A stretch of DNA of 64,000 nucleotides. It comes from Pseudomonadota bacterium. GTDB taxonomy: Bacteria > Myxococcota_A > UBA796 > UBA9615. The stretch spans positions 26,218 through 90,217 of the forward strand of contig JAAESI010000210.1 in assembly GCA_024229515.1 (NCBI GenBank). The letters run 5' to 3'. Shown here piece after piece: positions 61,950 through 64,000 of this stretch. How positions within the stretch are numbered: the stretch's first letter is position 1; each line of letters starts with the position of its first letter. Below the pieces are notes generated by a model, which saw nothing but the letters and a program-made list of their open reading frames with translations, was not told the DNA's origin and made no database searches. A program made the position numbers and the translations under genes.

Positions 61950-62674
61950 CTGCACCTGCCCTTTCGGTGCGCGGCCTGACCCGCGCCTACGGATCCCACG
62001 TCGTCGTTAGGGATCTGGAACTCGACGTCGACCCCGGCGACATCTACGGCTTCCTCGGCCCCAACGGCGCGGGCAAGACCACGACGATGCGCATGGTCCT
62101 GGGGCTGATCCACAGCGACGCCGGCAGCGTCAGCATCTTCGGCGAGGCCGACCCCGTGGCGGCCCGTCGGCACCTCGGCGGCATCGTCGAGGGACCCCGC
62201 TTCTACCCCTACCTGACGGGCGTCGCGAACCTCCGCGTCTTCGCCGCGTACTCCGGCGGCGTCACCGAGGAACGCATCCAGAGCCTGCTGGAGATGGTGC
62301 GGCTGGGGGAGCGGCAGACGGACCCGGTCAAGACCTACTCGCTGGGCATGCGTCAGCGCCTGGGGGTCGCGCAGGCGCTCCTGGGCGCGCCGAAGCTGCT
62401 GCTGCTGGACGAGCCGATGAACGGGCTGGACCCGGCCGGTGTGCGTGAGCTGCGGGACCTCATTTTGCGGCTGAAGGAGGAGGAGCAGCTGACCGTGTTC
62501 ATCAGCTCCCACATCCTCAAGGAGATCGAGGGGCTCTGCACCCGCGTGGGCATCATCCAGGACGGCCGGAAGGTCGCCGAGGGGTCCGCGGACGAGCTGC
62601 TGGAAGACGGCGAGTCGCTCGAGGACTGCTTCCTCCGACTCACCGGCGGCGTGCACGGAGGCCAGATCCGATGA
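61946..62674 (+). CDS. ABC transporter ATP-binding protein (ABC-2 exporter type)
   Basis: 242 residues. Walker A GPNGAGKTTTM, signature YSLGMRQRLGVAQALLG, Walker B LLLLDEPMNGLDP and switch His in ISSHILKEIE. This resembles the CcmA/NatA group of ABC-2 exporters. GTG start, overlapping the hydrolase stop (GTGA) and the permease start (ATGA). Confidence 0.93.
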   Translation: MTAPALSVRGLTRAYGSHVVVRDLELDVDPGDIYGFLGPNGAGKTTTMRMVLGLIHSDAGSVSIFGEADPVAARRHLGGIVEGPRFYPYLTGVANLRVFAAYSGGVTEERIQSLLEMVRLGERQTDPVKTYSLGMRQRLGVAQALLGAPKLLLLDEPMNGLDPAGVRELRDLILRLKEEEQLTVFISSHILKEIEGLCTRVGIIQDGRKVAEGSADELLEDGESLEDCFLRLTGGVHGGQIR

Positions 62675-63609
62675 GCGCGCCTCCGATTCCGTTCGTGGGC
62701 CTGTGCAAGGCGGAGTGGACGAAGATCCGCGGCCGCGGCCTCGCCTGGGCGGTGCTCCTGTTCGGGCTCATGCACGGCCTCGTGGGTCCCGGAATGATCT
62801 GGGGCGTGCTCGCGGTGGGCCACGAGCTCGGCGCCGGCGAGACCGACCCGGTCGACTTCCTCGTGGGGGCGGACACCGCGCTGTACCTGGCGGTGTTCCC
62901 GGTCAACGGCTTCGCCCTGCTCCTGCTCGCCTGCATCCTCTGGGCGGAGGACTACTCGCTGGGCACGATGGCGATGATCTTCGTCCGCCCGGTGGCCCGC
63001 TGGAAGGTCTTCGCGGCCAAGGCGGCGGTCGCCTGGGGCGTGGGCGTCGTGTCCCTGCTGCTCGCCACCGTGCTGGGCGCGTTGTTCGGGATCCTGCTGC
63101 TCGGCTTCAGCGGCGACATCGGCATGCTCGGCTCAGCGCCGGTGGTCGGCTGGATGGTGGACGTGCCCGAAGATGCGTTCGCCACCGCGGCGGCGTCCAA
63201 CTCCCTGCCTCTGGGCGACCCGATGGGGCTGCTCGGCCGCATGGGCTGGATCGCGGCCCGTCTCGGCACCTGTGCGCTCATCCTCGCCCCCGCCGTGGCG
63301 GTCGCGGCCCTGGTCGCACAGGTGACCCGCTCCCCGGTCCTGACGCTGTTCGGCTCGCTGGTCGTGTTCGTCGTGGACGGCTTCGCGTGGGCCATCGGAA
63401 GCGCCTGGGGCGCCAGCAGCCTCGACTACAACGAGCTCGCCGGGACCCTCGCCGAGTGGACGATCCTCGGCTCCCGCCGGGGGCTCTTCCGCGCCAACAT
63501 GGACGGCGCGATCGGCGACCTCTGGCCCAGCGGCGTGCTGACCCTGGCCTACACGGTGGCGTTCGGGGCGCTCGCGCTGTGGATGTTCAACCGTCGAGAC
63601 GTCACCTAG
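62671..63609 (+). CDS. ABC-2-type transporter permease
   Basis: 312 residues with about six TM helices (near 20-45, 70-90, 110-140, 195-220, 228-250 and 285-305). It starts cytoplasmic with LCKAEWTKIRGRG, the usual ABC-2 entry, and has EDYSLGTMAMIFVRPVARWKVFAAK before TM3. It partners the preceding ATPase. What is exported is not evident. Confidence 0.85.
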   Translation: MSAPPIPFVGLCKAEWTKIRGRGLAWAVLLFGLMHGLVGPGMIWGVLAVGHELGAGETDPVDFLVGADTALYLAVFPVNGFALLLLACILWAEDYSLGTMAMIFVRPVARWKVFAAKAAVAWGVGVVSLLLATVLGALFGILLLGFSGDIGMLGSAPVVGWMVDVPEDAFATAAASNSLPLGDPMGLLGRMGWIAARLGTCALILAPAVAVAALVAQVTRSPVLTLFGSLVVFVVDGFAWAIGSAWGASSLDYNELAGTLAEWTILGSRRGLFRANMDGAIGDLWPSGVLTLAYTVAFGALALWMFNRRDVT

Positions 63610-63648
63610 GCACATGGCGTTGGTGCATGGCTCGGCGTCTTGACCTGA

Positions 63649-63665
63649 TGGGCCTGCTCGGCCCA
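63649..63665 (+). terminator. Hairpin behind the ABC exporter operon
   Basis: TGGGCC / GGCCCA, a perfect 6-bp stem with a TGCTC loop, 40 bp after the permease stop. No T-run follows. It may end the operon, or be part of the IS left end. Confidence 0.3.
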
Positions 63666-63703
63666 CGGTGCTCCTCGAGGATCAGCCTCCGGAGACGACC
63701 AAG

Positions 63704-64000
63704 ATGGCCGCGCGCACGAAGAGCAAGGTGACGCCGAAGTACAAGACCAAGTACCGGGTGCGGAACTGGGCCGCATACGAGGAGTCGCTCCGCCGTCGCG
63801 GCGACATCACGATCTGGTTCGACGACAACGCCGTCCGTTCCTGGAACGCCCGCCCTTCCGGATGACCAGGGGGGCAGCAGGAGTACTCCGATCTCGCGAT
63901 CCAGACTGCCCTGACGCTCCGGTCGCTGTTTCATCTGGGACTCCGGAAGACGGAGGGCTTCGTGGGCTCGCTGATCCGCTTGATGGGCCTCGACCTGAGC
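63704..64000 (+). pseudogene. IS5-type transposase, N-terminal part, interrupted by an in-frame TGA and cut by the window end
   Basis: The first 53 residues (KYRVRNWAAYEESLRRRGDITIWFDD) are the usual N-terminus of IS5-group transposases. A TGA at 63863-63865 then interrupts the frame. The same frame continues with GGQQEYSDLAIQTALTLRS and KTEGFVGSLIRLMGLDLS up to the window end, the expected next part of the protein. A CGA to TGA change would explain the stop (SGRPGGQ). Start chosen at the ATG at 63704. Only about a quarter of the gene is in view. Confidence 0.75.

Overview
The window is a very GC-rich bacterial chromosome segment packed with genes on both strands. I see no rRNA, tRNA, phage or CRISPR. 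Gene content (an Hsp70 with a C-terminal PilZ domain of the myxobacterial type, a phosphate-blind receiver protein, plant-type glutamate-cysteine ligase, a neutral-ceramidase lipoprotein, multihaem cytochromes, a PHA synthase) fits a Myxococcota / former Deltaproteobacteria lineage. That placement is inference; there is no marker RNA.

Layout. 0-1 kb: receiver-like protein. 1-5 kb: gshA against rlmB and a PIN-PhoH ATPase, then an IHF/HU gene. 5-12.6 kb: the operon queA-tgt-yajC-secD-secF-recJ (minus strand), divergent from nadE. 14.3-23.1 kb: minus-strand run leucine-type dehydrogenase, YciO-like, coaBC, ceramidase lipoprotein, family-4 uracil-DNA glycosylase, NfeD protease, SPFH protein, csrA. 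23.2-28 kb: plus-strand lytic transglycosylase, pentahaem cytochrome and fabG. 28-30.7 kb: Hsp70-PilZ fusion. 30.7-37.4 kb: purine operon purB-C-S-Q-L-F. 37.5-43 kb: MBL-fold protein, zinc-ribbon membrane protein, hydrolase lipoprotein, FAD oxidoreductase, SH3-like protein, large Rossmann protein. 43-46.7 kb: a five-gene Mla/MCE lipid-transport operon with two different permeases. 46.7-47.0 kb: the only long non-coding gap, with a hairpin, a promoter-like pair and an inverted repeat. 47-54.3 kb: MAPEG, phasin-like and YcgN proteins, then acyltransferase / membrane six-hairpin-like protein / thioredoxin-octahaem cytochrome, and PHA synthase. 54.3-58.9 kb: a DinG-type helicase with an N-terminal JAMM/RadC-like domain, and DsbD. 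58.9-63.6 kb: glycosyltransferase, mpl, hydrolase and an ABC-2 exporter. 63.7-64 kb: an IS transposase with an internal stop, cut by the window edge.

Most of the content is housekeeping: Sec export, queuosine, purines, CoA, NAD, glutathione, peptidoglycan recycling. The unusual parts are domain fusions (Hsp70-PilZ, JAMM-DinG, thioredoxin-octahaem cytochrome), enzymes with replaced key residues (receiver, CoaC half of CoaBC, Fe-S ligand of DinG), and a repeated start architecture. Many first genes of transcription units have a TANNNT-like -10 hexamer ending only 6-9 nt before the start codon, with no Shine-Dalgarno sequence, which predicts leaderless mRNAs. Genes inside operons are linked by NTGA or TGATG stop-start overlaps.
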